Assembly (NCBI GenBank): GCA_029718625.1
Contig: CM056395.1
Span: 19,432,309 to 19,496,308 of the forward strand
Source: Synaphobranchus kaupii
Taxonomy: Eukaryota > Chordata > Actinopteri > Anguilliformes > Synaphobranchidae
Length of the DNA stretch: 64,000 nucleotides
Direction of reading: 5' to 3'
Below the pieces are notes generated by a model, which worked only from the letters and a program-made list of their open reading frames with translations, made no database searches and was not told the DNA's origin. This document shows positions 30,001-45,000 of this stretch, piece after piece. A program made the position numbers and the translations under genes. Position 1 is the stretch's first letter; the number at the start of each line of letters is the position of its first letter.

Positions 30001-33000
30001 TGTCCATACTACAACTTCAGCCCCCACTACAACAGCAGCCTCTACTACAACAGCATCTCCCACTACAACTGCAGCACCCACTACAACTGCAGAACTGACA
30101 ACAACTGCAGCTCCCACTACGAATTCAGCACCCACTACAACAGCAGCACCCTCTACAACTGCAGCACCAACAACAACTGCAGCACCAACTACAACTTCAG
30201 CCCCCGCCTCAACTGCAGCTCCCACTACATCAGCAGCCTCCACTACAACTACAGCGCACACTGCAACAGCAGCCGCCACTACAACTGCAACCCTCACTAC
30301 AACTGCAGCTCACACTACAACTGCAGCACCAACAACAACTGCAGTCCCAACTACAACTTCAGCCTCTACAACAGCATCTCCCACTACAACTGCAGCACCC
30401 ACTACAACTGCAGAACCAACTACAACTGCAGCTCCCACTACGAATTCTGCCCCCACTACAACAGCAGCACCCTCTACAACTGCAGCACCAACAACAACTG
30501 CAGCCCCAACTATAACTTCAGCCCCCGCCTCAACTGCAGCTCCCACTACAACTGCAGCTCCCACTACAACTTCAGCCGCCACTACAACAGCAGCCTCTAC
30601 TAGAACAGCATCTCCCACTATAACTGCAGCACCCACTACAACTGCAGAACCGACAACAACTGCAGCTCCCACTACGAATTCAGCACCCACTACAACAGCA
30701 GCACCCTCTACAACTGCAGCACCAACAACAACTGCAGTCCCAACTACAACTTCAGCCTCTACAACAGCATCTCCCACTACAACTGCAGCACCCACTACAA
30801 CTGCAGAACCAACTACAACTGCAGCTCCCACTACGAATTCAGCCCCCACTACAACAGCAGCACCCTCTACAACTGCAGCACCAACAACAACTGCAGCCCC
30901 AACTACAACTTCAGCCGCCGCCTCAACTGCAGCTCCCACTACAACTGCAGCCCACACTACAACTGCAGCCCCCACTACAACTGCAGCTCCCATTACAACT
31001 GCAGCCCCCACTACAACTACAGCCCCCACGACAACAGCAGCCTCTACTAAAACAGCATCTCCCGCTGCAACTGCAGCTCCCACTACAAATGCGGCACCAA
31101 CAACAACTGCAGCCCCAACTACAACTGCAGCCCTCACTACAACTGCAGCCCTCACTACAACTGCAGCCCCCACTACAACTGCAGCTCCCACTACATCAGC
31201 AGCCTCCACTACAACTGCAGCCCCCACTAAAACAGCCCCTACTACAACTGCAGCCAAAACAAAAATCGCAGCTCCCACTACACCCAAAGCTCCAAGTGGA
31301 ACTGCAGCCCCAAGTAAAACCGAAGCTCCCACTACAACCACATCACCCACTACAACCACCACTACAACTGCTGTCCATACTACAACTTCAGCCCCCACTA
31401 CAACAGCAGCCTCTACTACAACAGCATCTCCCACTACAACTGCAGCACCCACTACAACTGCAGAACCGACTACAACTGCAGCTCCCACTACGAATTCAGC
31501 ACCCACTACAACAGCAGCACCCTCTACAACTGCAGCACCAACAACAACTGCAGCCCCAACTACAACTTCAGTCCCCGCCTCAACTGCAGCTCCCACTACA
31601 TCAGCAGCCTCCACTACAACTACAGCCCACACTGCAACAGCAGCCCCCACTACAACTGCAACCCTCACTACAACTGCAGCTCACACTACAACTGCAGTGC
31701 CAACTTCAACTTCAGCCTCTACAACAGCATCTCCCACTACAACTGCAGCACCCACTACAACTGCAGAACGAACTACAACTGCTGCTCCCACTACGAATTC
31801 AGCCCCCACTCCAACAGCAGCACCCTCTACAACTGCAGCACCAACAACAAATGCAGCCCTAACTACAACTTCAGCCCCCGCCTCAACTGCATCTCCCACT
31901 ACATCAGCAGCCTCCACTACAACTGCAGCCCACACTACAACAGCAGCCCCCACTACAACTGCAGCTCCCACTACAACTGCAGCCCTCACTACAACTGCAG
32001 CCTCCACTACAACTACAGCCCCCACTACAACAGCAGCCTCCACTAAAACAGCATCTCCTGCAGCAACTGCAGCTCACACTACAACTGCAGCACAAACAAC
32101 AACTGCAGTCCCAACTACAACTTCAGCCTCTACAACAGCATCTCCCACTACAACTGCAGCACCAACAACAACTGCAGTCCCAACTACAACTTCAGCCTCT
32201 ACAACAGCATCTCCCACTACAACTGCAGCACCCACTACAACTGCAGAACCAACTACAACTGCAGCTCCCACTACGAATTCAGCCCCCACTACAACAGCAG
32301 CACCCTCTACAACTGCAGCACCAACAACAACTGCAGCCCACACTACAACAGCAGCCCCCACTACAACTGCAGCTCCCACTACAACTGCAGCCCACACTAC
32401 AACTGCAGCCCCCACTACAACTGCAGCTCCCATTACAACTGCAGCCCCCACTACAACTACAGCCCCCACGACAACAGGAGCCTCTACTAAAACAGCATCT
32501 CCCGCTGCAACTGCAGCTCCCACTACAACTGCAGCACCAACAATAACTGCAGCCCCACCTACAACTGCAGCCCTCACTACAACTGCAGCCCTCACTACAA
32601 CTGCAGCCCCCACTACAACTGCAGCTCCCATTACAACAGCAGCACCAAGTACAACTGCATCCCCAACTACAACTGCAGCTCCCACTACATCAGCAGCCTC
32701 CACTACAACTGCAGCCCCCACTAAAACAGCCCCTACTATAACTGCAGCCCCAACAAAAATCGCAGCTCCCACTACAACCAAAGCTCCAAGTGGAACTGCA
32801 GCCCCAAGTACAACCGCAGCTCCCACTACAACTGCATCCCCAACTACAACTGCAGCTCCCACTACATCAGCAGCCTCCACTACAACTGCAACCCCCACTA
32901 AAACAGCCCCTACTACAACTGCAGCCCCAACAAAAATCGCAGCTCCCACTACAACCAAAGCTCCAAGTGGAACTGCAGCCCCAAGTACAACCGCAGCTCC

Positions 33001-36000
33001 CACAACAACCACATCACCCACTACAACCACCACTATAACTGCTGTCCATACTACAACTTCAGCCCCCACTACAACAGCAGCCTCTACTACAACAGCATCT
33101 CCCACTACAACTGCAGCACCCACTACAACTGCAGAACTGACAACAACTGCAGCTCCCACTACGAATTCAGCACCCACTACAACAGCAGCACCCTCTACAA
33201 CTGCAGCACCAACAACAACTGCAGCACCAACTACAACTTCAGCCCCCGCCTCAACTGCAGCTCCCACTACATCAGCAGCCTCCACTACAACTACAGCGCA
33301 CACTGCAACAGCAGCCGCCACTACAACTGCAACCCTCACTACAACTGCAGCTCACACTACAACTGCAGCACCAACAACAACTGCAGTCCCAACTACAACT
33401 TCAGCCTCTACAACAGCATCTCCCACTACAACTGCAGCACCCACTACAACTGCAGAACCAACTACAACTGCAGCTCCCACTACGAATTCTGCCCCCACTA
33501 CAACAGCAGCACCCTCTACAACTGCAGCACCAACAACAACTGCAGCCCCAACTATAACTTCAGCCCCCGCCTCAACTGCAGCTCCCACTACAACTGCAGC
33601 TCCCATTACAACTGCAGCACCAACAACAACTGCAGCCCCAACTACAACTGCAGCCCACACTACAACTGCAGCCCCCACTACAACTGCAGCTCCCATTACA
33701 ACTGCAGCCCCCACTACAAATACAGCCCCCACTACAACAGCAGCCTCTACTAAAACAGCATCTCCCGCTGCAACTGCAGCTCCCACTACAACTGCAGCAC
33801 CAACAACAACTGCAGCCCCAACTACAACTGCAGCCCTCACTACAACTGCAGCCCTCACTACAACTGCAGCCCCCACTACAACTGCAGCTCCCACTACATC
33901 AGCAGCCTCCACTAGAACTGCAGCCCCCACTAAAACAGCCCCTACTACAACTGCAGCCCCAACAAAAATCGCAGCTCCCACTACACCCAAAGCTCCAAGT
34001 GGAACTGCAGCCCCAAGTACAACCGCAGCTCCCACTACAACCACATCACCCACTACAACCACCACTACAACTGCTGTCCATACTACAACTTCAGCCCCCA
34101 CTACAACAGCAGCCTCTACTACAACAGCATCTCCCACTACAACTGCAGCACCCACTACAACTGCAGAACCGACAACAACTGCAGCTCCCACTACGAATTC
34201 AGCACCCACTACAACAGCAGCACCCTCTACAACTGCAGCACCAACAACAACTGCAGCACCAACTACAACTTCAGCCCCCGCCTCAACTGCAGCTCCGACT
34301 ACATCAGCAGCCTCCACTACAACTACAGCGCACACTGCAACAGCAGCCGCCACTACAACTGCAACCCTCACTACAACTGCAGCTCACACTACAACTGCAG
34401 CACCAACAACAACTGCAGTCCCAACTACAACTTCAGCCTCTACAACAGCATCTCCCACTACAACTGCAGCACCCAGTACAACTGCAGAACCAACTACAAC
34501 TGCAGCTCCCACTATGAATTCAGCCCCCACTACAACAGCAGCACCCTCTACAATTGCAGCACCAACAACAACTGCAGCCCCAACTACAACTTCAGCCCCC
34601 GCCTCAACTGCATCTCCCACTACATCAGCAGCCTCCACTACAACTGCAGCCCACACTACAACAGCAGCCCCCACTACAACTGCAGCTCCCACTACAACTG
34701 CAGCCCTCACTACAACTGCAGCCCCCACTACATCCACAGCCCCCACTACAACAGCAGCCTCCACTAAAACAGCATCTCCCACTACAACTGCAGCACCCAC
34801 TACAACTGCAGAACCAACTACAACTGCAGCTCCCACTACGAATTCAGCCCCCACTACAACAGCAGCACCCTCTACAACTGCAGCACCAACAACAACTGCA
34901 GCCCCAACTACAACTTCAGCCCCCGCCTCAACTGCAGCTCCCACTACATCAGCAGCCTCCACTACAACTACAGCCCACACTGCAACAGCAGCCCCCACTA
35001 CAACTGCAACCCTCACTACAACTGCAGCTCACACTACAACTGCAGCACCAACAACAACTGCAGTCCCAACTACAACTTCAGCCTCTACAACAGCATCTCC
35101 CACTACAACTGCAGCACCCACTACTACTGCAGAACCAACTACAACTGCTGCTCCCACTACGAATTCAGCCCCCACTACAACAGCAGCACCCTCTATAACT
35201 GCAGCACCAACAACAACTGCAGCCCCAACTACAACTGCAGCCCTCACTACAACTGCAGCCCCCACTACAACTGCAGCTCCCATTACAACAGCTGCACCAA
35301 GTACAACTGCATCCCCAACTACAACTGCAGCTCCCCCTACATCAGCAGCCTCCACTACAACTGCAGCCCCCACTAAAACAGCCCCTACTACAACTGCAGC
35401 CACAAGAAAAATCGCAGCTCCCACTACACCTGAAGCTCCAAGTGGAACTGCAGCCCCAAGTACAACCGCAGCTCCCACTACAACCACCACTATAACTGCT
35501 GTCCATACTACAAATTCAGCCCCCACTACAACAGCAGGATCTACTACAACAGCATCTCCCACTACAACTGCAGCACCCACTACAACTGCAGAACCGACTA
35601 CAACTGCAGCTCCCACTACAAATTCAGCACCCACTACAACAGCAGCACCCTCTACAACTGCAGCACCAACAACAACTGCAGCCCCAACTACAACTTCAGC
35701 CCCCGCCTCAACTGCAGCTCCCACTACATCAGCAGCCTCCACTACAACTACAGCGCACACTGCAACAGCAGCCGCCACTACAACTGCAACCCTCACTACA
35801 ACTGCAGCTCACACTACAACTGCAGCACCAACAACAACTGCAGTCCCAACTACAACTTCAGCCTCTACAACAGCATCTCCCACTACAACTGCAGCACCCA
35901 CTACAACTGCAGAACCAACTACAACTGCAGCTCCCATTACGAATTCAGCCCCCACTACAACAGCAGCACCCTCTACAATTGCAGCACCAACAACAACTGC

Positions 36001-39000
36001 AGCCCCAACTACATCAGCAGCCTCCACTACAACTGCAGCCCACACTACAACAGCAGCCCCCACTACAACTGCAGCTCCCACTACAACTGCAGCCCTCACT
36101 ACAACTGCAGCCCCCACTACAACTACAGCCCCCACTACAACAGCAGCCTCCACTAAAACAGCATCTCCCACTACAACTGCAGCACCCACTACAACTGCAG
36201 AACCAACTGCAACTGCAGCTCCCACTACGAATTCAGCCCCCACTACAACAGCAGCACCCTCTACAACTGCAGCACCAACAACAACTGCAGCCCCAACTAC
36301 AACTTCAGCCCCCGCCTCAACTGCAGCTCCCACTACATCAGCAGCCTCCACTATAACTACAGCCCACACTGCAACAGCAGCCCCCACTACAACTGCAACA
36401 CTCACTACAACTGCAGCTCACACTACAACTGCAGCACCAACAACAACTGCAGTCCCAACTACAAGTTCAGCCTCTACGACAGCATCTCCCACTACAACTG
36501 CAGCACCCACTACTACTGCAGAACCAACTACAACTGCTGCTCCCACTACGAATTCAGCCCCCACTACAACAGCAGCACCCTCTATAACTGCAGCACCAAC
36601 AACAACTGCAGCCCCAACTACAACTGCAGCCCTCACTACAACTGCAGCCCCCACTACAACTGCAGCTCCCATTACAACAGCTGCACCAAGTACAACTGCA
36701 TCCCCAACTACAACTGCAGCTCCCCCTACATCAGCAGCCTCCACTACAACTGCAGCCCCCACTAAAACAGCCCCTACTACAACTGCAGCCCCAAGAAAAA
36801 TCGCAGCTCCCACTACACCTGAAGCTCCAAGTGGAACTGCAGCCCCAAGTACAACCGCAGCTCCCACTACAACCACCACTACAACTGCTGTCCATACTAC
36901 AAATTCAGCCCCCACTACAACAGCAGCCTCTACTACATCAGCATCTCCCACTACAACTGCAGCACCCACTACAACTGCAGAACCGACTACAACTGCAGCT
37001 CCCACTACAAATTCAGCACCCACTACAACAGCAGCACCCTCTACAACTGCAGCACCAACAACAACTGCAGCCCCAACTACAACTTCAGCCCCCGCCTCAA
37101 CTGCAGCTCCCACTACATCAGCAGCCTCCACTACAACTACAGCCCACACTGCAACAGCAGCCCCCACTACAACTGCAACCCTCACTACAACTGCAGCTCA
37201 CACTACAACTGCAGTCCCAACTACAACTTCAGCCTCTACAACAGCATCTCCCACTACAACTGCAGCACCCACTACAACAACAGCCCCCACTACAACAGCA
37301 GCACCCTCTACAACTGCAGCACCAACAACAACTGCAGCCCCAACTACAACTTCAGCCCCCGCCTCAACTGCATCTCCCACTACATCAGCAGCCTCCACTA
37401 CAACTGCAGCCCACACTACAACAGCAGCCCCCACTACAACTGCAGCTCCCACTACAACTGCACCCCTCACTACAACTGCAGCCCCCACTACAACAACAGC
37501 CCCCACTACAACAGCAGCCTCCACTAAAACAGCATCTCCCGCTGCAACTGCAGCTCACACTACAACTGCAGCACAAACAACAACTGCAGTCCCAACTACA
37601 ACTTCAGCCTCTACAACAGCATCTCCCACTACAACTGCAGCACCAACAACAACTGCAGTCCCAACTACAACTTCAGCCTCTACAACAGCATCCCCCACTA
37701 CAACTGCAGCACCCACTACAACTGCAGAACCAACTACAACTGCAGCTCCCACTACGAATGCAGCCCCCACTACAACAGCAGCACCCTCTACAACTGCAGC
37801 ACCAACAACAACTGCAGCCCACACTACAACAGCAGCCCGCACTACAACTGCAGCTCCCACTACAACTGCAGCCCACACTACAACTGCAGCCCCCACTACA
37901 ACTGCAGCTCCCATTACAACTGCAGCCGCCACTACAACTACAGCCCCCACTACAACAGCAGCCTCTACTAAAACAGCATCTCCCGCTGCAACTGCAGCTC
38001 CCACTACAACTGCAGCACCAACAACAACTGCAGTCCCAACTACAACTGCAGCCCTCACTACAACTCCAGCCCTCACTACAACTGCAGCCCCCACTACAAC
38101 TGCAGCTCCCATTACAACAGCAGCACCAAGTACAACTGCATCCCCAACTACAACTGCAGCTTCCCCTACATCAGCAGCCTCCACTACAACTGCAGCCCCC
38201 ACTAAAACAGCCCCTACTACAACTGCAGCCCCAACAAAAATCGCAGCTCCCACTACACCTGAAGCTCCAAGTGGAACTGCAGCCCCAAGTACAACCGCAG
38301 CTCCCACTACAACCACATCACCCACTACAACCACCACTACAACTGCTGTCCATACTACAACTTCAGCCCCGACTACAACAGCAGCCTCTACTACAACAGC
38401 ATCTCCCACTACAACTGCAGCACCCACAACAACTGCAGCTCCCACTACGAATTCAGCACCCACTACAACAGCAGCACCCTCTACAACTGCAGCACCAACA
38501 ACAACTGCAGCACCAACTACAACTTCAGCCCCCGCCTCAACTGCAGCTCCCACTACATCAGCAGCCTCCACTACAACTGCAGCCCACACTACAACAGCAG
38601 CCCCCACTACAACTGCAACCCTCACAACAACTGCAGCTCACACTACAACTGCAGCACCAACAACAACTGCAGTCCCAACTACAACTTCAGCCTTCACTAC
38701 AACTGCAGCCCTCACTACAACTGCAGCCTCCACTACAACTGCAGCTCCCATTACAACAGCAGCACCAAGTAGAACTGCATCCCCAACTACAACTGCAACT
38801 CCCCCTACGTCAGCAGCCTCCACTACAACTGCAGCCCCCACTAAAACAGCCCCTACTACAACTGCAGCCCCAACAAAAATCGCAGCTCCCACTACACCTG
38901 AAGCTCCAAGTGGAACTGCAGCCCCAAGTACAACTGCAGCTCCCACTACAACCACATCACCCACTACAACCACCACTACAACTGCTGTCCATACTACAAC

Positions 39001-42000
39001 TTCAGCACCCACTACAACAGCAGCCTCTACTACAACAGCATCTCCCACTACAACTGCAGCACCCACTACAACTGCAGAACCAACTACAACTGCAGCTCCC
39101 ACTACGAATTCAGCCCCCACTACAACAGCAGCACCCTCTACAACTGCAGCACCAACCACAACTGCAGCCCCAACTACAACTTCAGCCCCCGCCTCAACTG
39201 CAGCTCCCACTACATCAGCAGCCTCCACTACAACTGCAGCCCACACTACAACAGCAGCCCCCACTACAACTGCAACCCTCAATACAACTGCAGCTCCCAC
39301 TACAACTGCAGCCCACACTACAACTGCAGCCCCCACTACAACTGCAGCTCCCATTACAACAGCAGCCCCCACTACAACTACAGCCCCCACTACAACAGCA
39401 GCCTCTACTAAAACAGCATCTCCCTCTGCAACTGCAGCTCCCACTACAACTGCAGCACCAACAACAACTGCAGCCCCAACTACAACTGCAGCCCTCACTA
39501 CAACTGCAGCCTCCACTACAACTGCAGCCTCCACTACAACTGCAGCTCCCATTACAACAGCAGCACCAAGTAGAACTGCATCCCCAACTACAACTGCAGC
39601 TCCCCCTACATCAGCAGCCTCCACTACAACTGCAACCCTCACTACAACTGCAGCTCCCACTAAAACTGCAGCCCACACTACAACTGCAGCCCCCACTACA
39701 ACTGCAGCTCCCATTACAACAGCAGCCCCCACTACAACTACAGCCCCCACTACAACAGCAGCCTCTACTAAAACAGCATCTCCCTCTGCAACTGCAGCTC
39801 CCACTACAACTGCAGCACCAACAACAACTGCAGCCCCAACTACAACTGCAGCCCTCACTACAACTGCAGCCCTCACTACAACTGCAGCCCTCACTACAAC
39901 TGCAGCCTCCACTACAACTGCAGCTCCCATTACAACAGCAGCACCAAGTAGAACTGCATCCCCAACTACAACTGCAGCTCCCCCTACATCAGCAGCCTCC
40001 ACTACAACTGCAGCCCCCACTAAAACAGCCCCTACTACAACTGCAGCCCCAACAAAAATCGCAGCTCCCACTACACCTGAAGCTCCAAGTGGAACTGCAG
40101 CCCCAAGTACAACTGCAGCTCCCACTACAACCACATCACCCACTACAACCACCACTACAACTGCTGTCCATACTACAACTTCAGCACCCACTACAACAGC
40201 AGCCTCTACTACAACCGCATCTCCAACTACAACTGCAGCTCCCACTACGAATTCAGCCCCCACTACAACAGCAGCACCCTCTACAACTGCAGCACCAACC
40301 ACAACTGCAGCCCCAACTACAACTTCAGCCCCCGCGTCAACTGCAGCTCCCACTACATCAGCAGCCTCCACTACAACTGCAGCCCACACTACAACAGCAG
40401 CCCCCACTACAACTGCAACCCTCACTACAACTGCAGCTCCAACTACGAATTCAGCCCCCACTACAACAGCAGCACCCTCTACAACTGCAGCACCAACAAC
40501 AAATGCAGCCCCCACTACAACTGCAACCCTCACTACAACTGCAGGTCCCACTACAACTGCAGCCCTCACTACAACTGCAACCCTCACTACAACTGCAGCT
40601 CCCACTACAACTGCAGCCCACACTACAACTGCAGCCCCCACTACAACTGCAGCTCCCATTACAACAGCAGCCCCCACTACAACTACAGCCCCCACTACAA
40701 CAGCAGCCTCTACTAAAACAGCATCTCCCTCTGCAACCGCAGCTCCCACTACAACTGCAGCACCAACAACAACTGCAGCCCCAACTACAACTGCAGCCCT
40801 CACTACAACTGCAGCCCTCACTACAACTGCAGCCTCCACTACAACTGCAGCTCCCATTACAACAGCAGCACAAAGTAGAACTGCATCCCCAACTACAACT
40901 GCAGCTCCCCCTACATCAGCAGCCTCCACTACAACTGCAGCCCCCACTAAAACAGCCCCTACTACAACTGCAGCCCCAACAAAAATCGCAGCTCCCACTA
41001 CACCTGAAGCTCCAAGTGGAACTGCAGCCCCAAGTACAACTGCAGCTCCCACTAGAACCACATCACCCACTACAACCACCACTACAACTGCTGTCCATAC
41101 TACAACTTCAGCCCCGACTACAACAGCAGCCTCTACTACAACAGCATCTCCCACTACAACTGCAGCACCCACAACAACTGCAGCTCCCACTACGAATTCA
41201 GCACCCACTACAACAGCAGCACCCTCTACAACTGCAGCACCAACAACAACTGCAGCACCAACTACAACTTCAGCCCCCGCCTCAACTGCAGCTCCCACTA
41301 CATCAGCAGCCTCCACTACAACTGCAGCCCACACTACAACAGCAGCCCCCACTACAACTGCAACCCTCACAACAACTGCAGCTCACACTACAACTGCAGC
41401 ACCAACAACAACTGCAGTCCCAACTACAACTTCAGCCTTCACTACAACTGCAGCCCTCACTACAACTGCAGCCTCCACTACAACTGCAGCTCCCATTACA
41501 ACAGCAGCACCAAGTAGAACTGCATCCCCAACTACAACTGCAACTCCCCCTACGTCAGCAGCCTCCACTACAACTGCAGCCCCCACTAAAACAGCCCCTA
41601 CTACAACTGCAGCCCCAACAAAAATCGCAGCTCCCACTACACCTGAAGCTCCAAGTGGAACTGCAGCCCCAAGTACAACTGCAGCTCCCACTACAACCAC
41701 ATCACCCACTACAACCACCACTACAACTGCTGTCCATACTACAACTTCAGCACCCACTACAACAGCAGCCTCTACTACAACAGCATCTCCCACTACAACT
41801 GCAGCACCCACTACAACTGCAGAACCAACTACAACTGCAGCTCCCACTACGAATTCAGCCCCCACTACAACAGCAGCACCCTCTACAACTGCAGCAACAA
41901 CCACAACTGCAGCCCCAACTACAACTTCAGCCCCCGCCTCAACTGCAGCTCCCACTACATCAGCAGCCTCCACTACAACTGCAGCCCACACTACAACAGC

Positions 42001-45000
42001 AGCCCCCACTACAACTGCAACCCTCAATACAACTGCAGCTCCCACTACAACTGCAGCCCACACTACAACTGCAGCCCCCACTACAACTGCAGCTCCCATT
42101 ACAACAGCAGCCCCCACTACAACTACAGCCCCCACTACAACAGCAGCCTCTACTAAAACAGCATCTCCCTCTGCAACTGCAGCTCCCACTACAACTGCAG
42201 CACCAACAACAACTGCAGCCCCAACTACAACTGCAGCCCTCACTACAACTGCAGCCTCCACTACAACTGCAGCTCCCATTACAACAGCAGCACCAAGTAG
42301 AACTGCATCCCCAACTACAACTGCAGCTCCCCCTACATCAGCAGCCTCCACTACAACTGCAGCCCCCACTAAAACAGCCCCTACTACAACTGTAGCCCCA
42401 ACAAAAATCGCAGCTCCCACTACACCTGAAGCTCCAAGTGGAACTGCAGCCCCAAGTACAACTACAGCTCCCACTACAACCACATCACCCACTACAACCA
42501 CCACTACAACTGCTGTCCATACTACAACTTCAGCACCCACTACAACAGCAGCCTCTACTACAACAGCATCTCCCACTACAACTGCAGCACCCACTACAAC
42601 TGCAGAACCAACTACAACTGCAGCTCCCACTACGAATTCTGCCCCCACTACAACAGCAGCACCCTCTACAACTGCAGCACCAACCACAACTGCAGCCCCA
42701 ACTACAACTTCAGCCCCCGCGTCAACTGCAGTTCCCACTACATCAGCAGCCTCCACTACAACTGCAGCCCACACTACAACAGCAGCCCCCACTACAACTG
42801 CAACCCTCACTACAACTGCAGCTCCAACTACGAATTCAGCCCCCACTACAACAGCAGCACCCTCTACAACTGCAGCACCAACAACAACTGCAGCCCCCAC
42901 TACAACTGCAACCCTCACTACAACTGCAGTTCCAATTACAACTACAGCCCTCACTACAACTGCAGCCCCCACTACAACTGCAGCTTCCATTACAACTGCA
43001 GCCCCCACTACAACTACAGCCCCCACTACAACAGCAGCCTCCACTAAAACAGCATCTCCTGCTGCAACTGCAGGTCACACTACAACTGCAGCACAAACAA
43101 CAACTGCAGTCCCAACTACAACTTCAGCCTCTACAACAGCATCTCCCACTACAACTGCAGCACCAACAACAACTGCAGTCCCAACTACAACTTCAGCCTC
43201 TACAACAGCATCTCCCACTACAACTGCAGCACCCACTACAACTGCAGAACCAACTACAACTGCAGCTTCCACTACGAATTCAGCCCCCACTCCAACAGCA
43301 GCCTCTACTAAAACAGCATCTCCCTCTGCAACTGCAGCTCCCACTACAACTGCAGCACCAACAACAACTGAAGCCCCAACTACAACTGCAGCCCTCACTA
43401 CAACTGCAGCCCTCACTACAACTGCAGCCTCCACTACAACTGCAGCTCGCATTACAACAGCAGCACCAAGTAGAACTGCATCCCCAACTACAACTGCAGC
43501 TCCCACTACATCAGCAGCCTCCACTACAACTGCAGCCCCCACTAAAACAGCCCCTACTACAACTGCAGCCCCAACAAAAATCGCAGCTCCCACTACACCT
43601 GAAGCTCCAAGTGGAACTGCAGCCCCAAGTAGAACTGCAGCTCCCACTACAACCACATCACCCACTACAACCACCACTACAACTGCTGTCCATACTACAA
43701 CTTCAGCACCCACTACAACAGCAGCCTCTACTACAACAGCATCTCCCACTACAACTGCAGCACCCACTACAACTGCAGAACCAACTACAACTGCAGCTCC
43801 CACTACGAATTCAGCCCCCACTACAACAGCAGCACCCTCTACAACTGCAGCACCAACCACAACTGCAGCCCCAACTACAACTTCAGCCCCCGCCTCAACT
43901 GCAGCTCCCACTACATCAGCAGCCTCCACTACAACTGCAGCCCACACTACAACAGCAGCCCCCACTACAACTGCAACCCTCACTACAACTGCAGCTCCCA
44001 CTACAACTGCAGCCCACACTACAACTGCAGCCCCCACTACAACTGCAGCTCCCATTACAACAGCAGCCCCCACTACAACTACAGCCCCCACTACAACAGC
44101 AGCCTCTACTAAAACAGCATCTCCCTCTGCAACTGCAGCTCCCACTACAACTGCAGCACCAACAACAACTGCAGCCCCAACTACAACTGCAGCCCTCACT
44201 ACAACTGCAGCCCTCACTAAAACTGCAGCCCTCACTACAACTGCAGCCTCCACTACAACTGCAGCTCCCATTACAACAGCAGCACCAAGTAGAACTGCAT
44301 CCCCAACTACAACTGCAGCTCCCCCTACATCAGCAGCCTCCACTACAACTGCAACCCTCACTACAACTGCAGCTCCCACTACAACTGCAGCCCACACTAC
44401 AACTGCAGCCCCCACTACAACTGCAGCTCCCATTACAACAGCAGCCCCCACTACAACTACAGCCCCCACTACAACAGCAGCCTCTACTAAAACAGCATCT
44501 CCCTCTGCAACTGCAGCTCCCACTACAACTGCAGCACCAACAACAACTGCAGCCCCAACTACAACTGCAGCCCTCACTACAACTGCAGCCCTCACTACAA
44601 CTGCAGCCTCCACTACAACTGCAGCTCCCATTACAACAGCAGCACCAAGTAGAACTGCATCCCCAACTACAACTACAGCTCCCCCTACATCAGCAGCCTC
44701 CACTACAACTGCAGCCCCCACTAAAACAGCCCCTACTACAACTGCAGCCCCAACAAAAATCGCAGCTCCCACTACACCTGAAGCTCCAAGTGGAACTGCA
44801 GCCCCAAGTACAACTGCAGCTCCCACTACAACCACATCACCCACTACAACCACCACTACAACTGCTGTCCATACTACAACTTCAGCACCCACTACAACAG
44901 CAGCCTCTACTACAACAGCATCTCCCACTACAACTGCAGCACCCACTACAACTGCAGAACCAACTACAACTGCAGCTCCCACTACGAATTCAGCCCCCAC

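Noticed and set aside
34514..34516. In-frame ATG as the protein start
   Set aside because: It replaces ACG in an ordinary TNSA unit through a CpG change, has the same repeat upstream and downstream, and is not followed by a signal peptide.
40451..40873. Cys/Ser/Gly-rich antisense readings (this and many of 60-110 codons)
   Set aside because: They resemble small cysteine-rich proteins but are another antisense frame of the same unit, with no conserved start context or length.
38638..41370. 910-codon Ala/Val/Gly-rich reading on the - strand
   Set aside because: It is the reverse complement of the TTTAAP codons (GCA GTT GTA GTG GGG GCT) and has no stop by composition. It is one of dozens of such antisense readings, broken at fixed repeat variants.
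36831..42395. 1,854-codon Leu/Gln/Pro-rich reading on the + strand
   Set aside because: It lies in the +1-shifted frame of the same repeats, starts at a GTG inside the marker motif, and ends where GTA-GCC creates TAG. Similar readings recur at every marker. Only the base-2 frame runs through the whole window.
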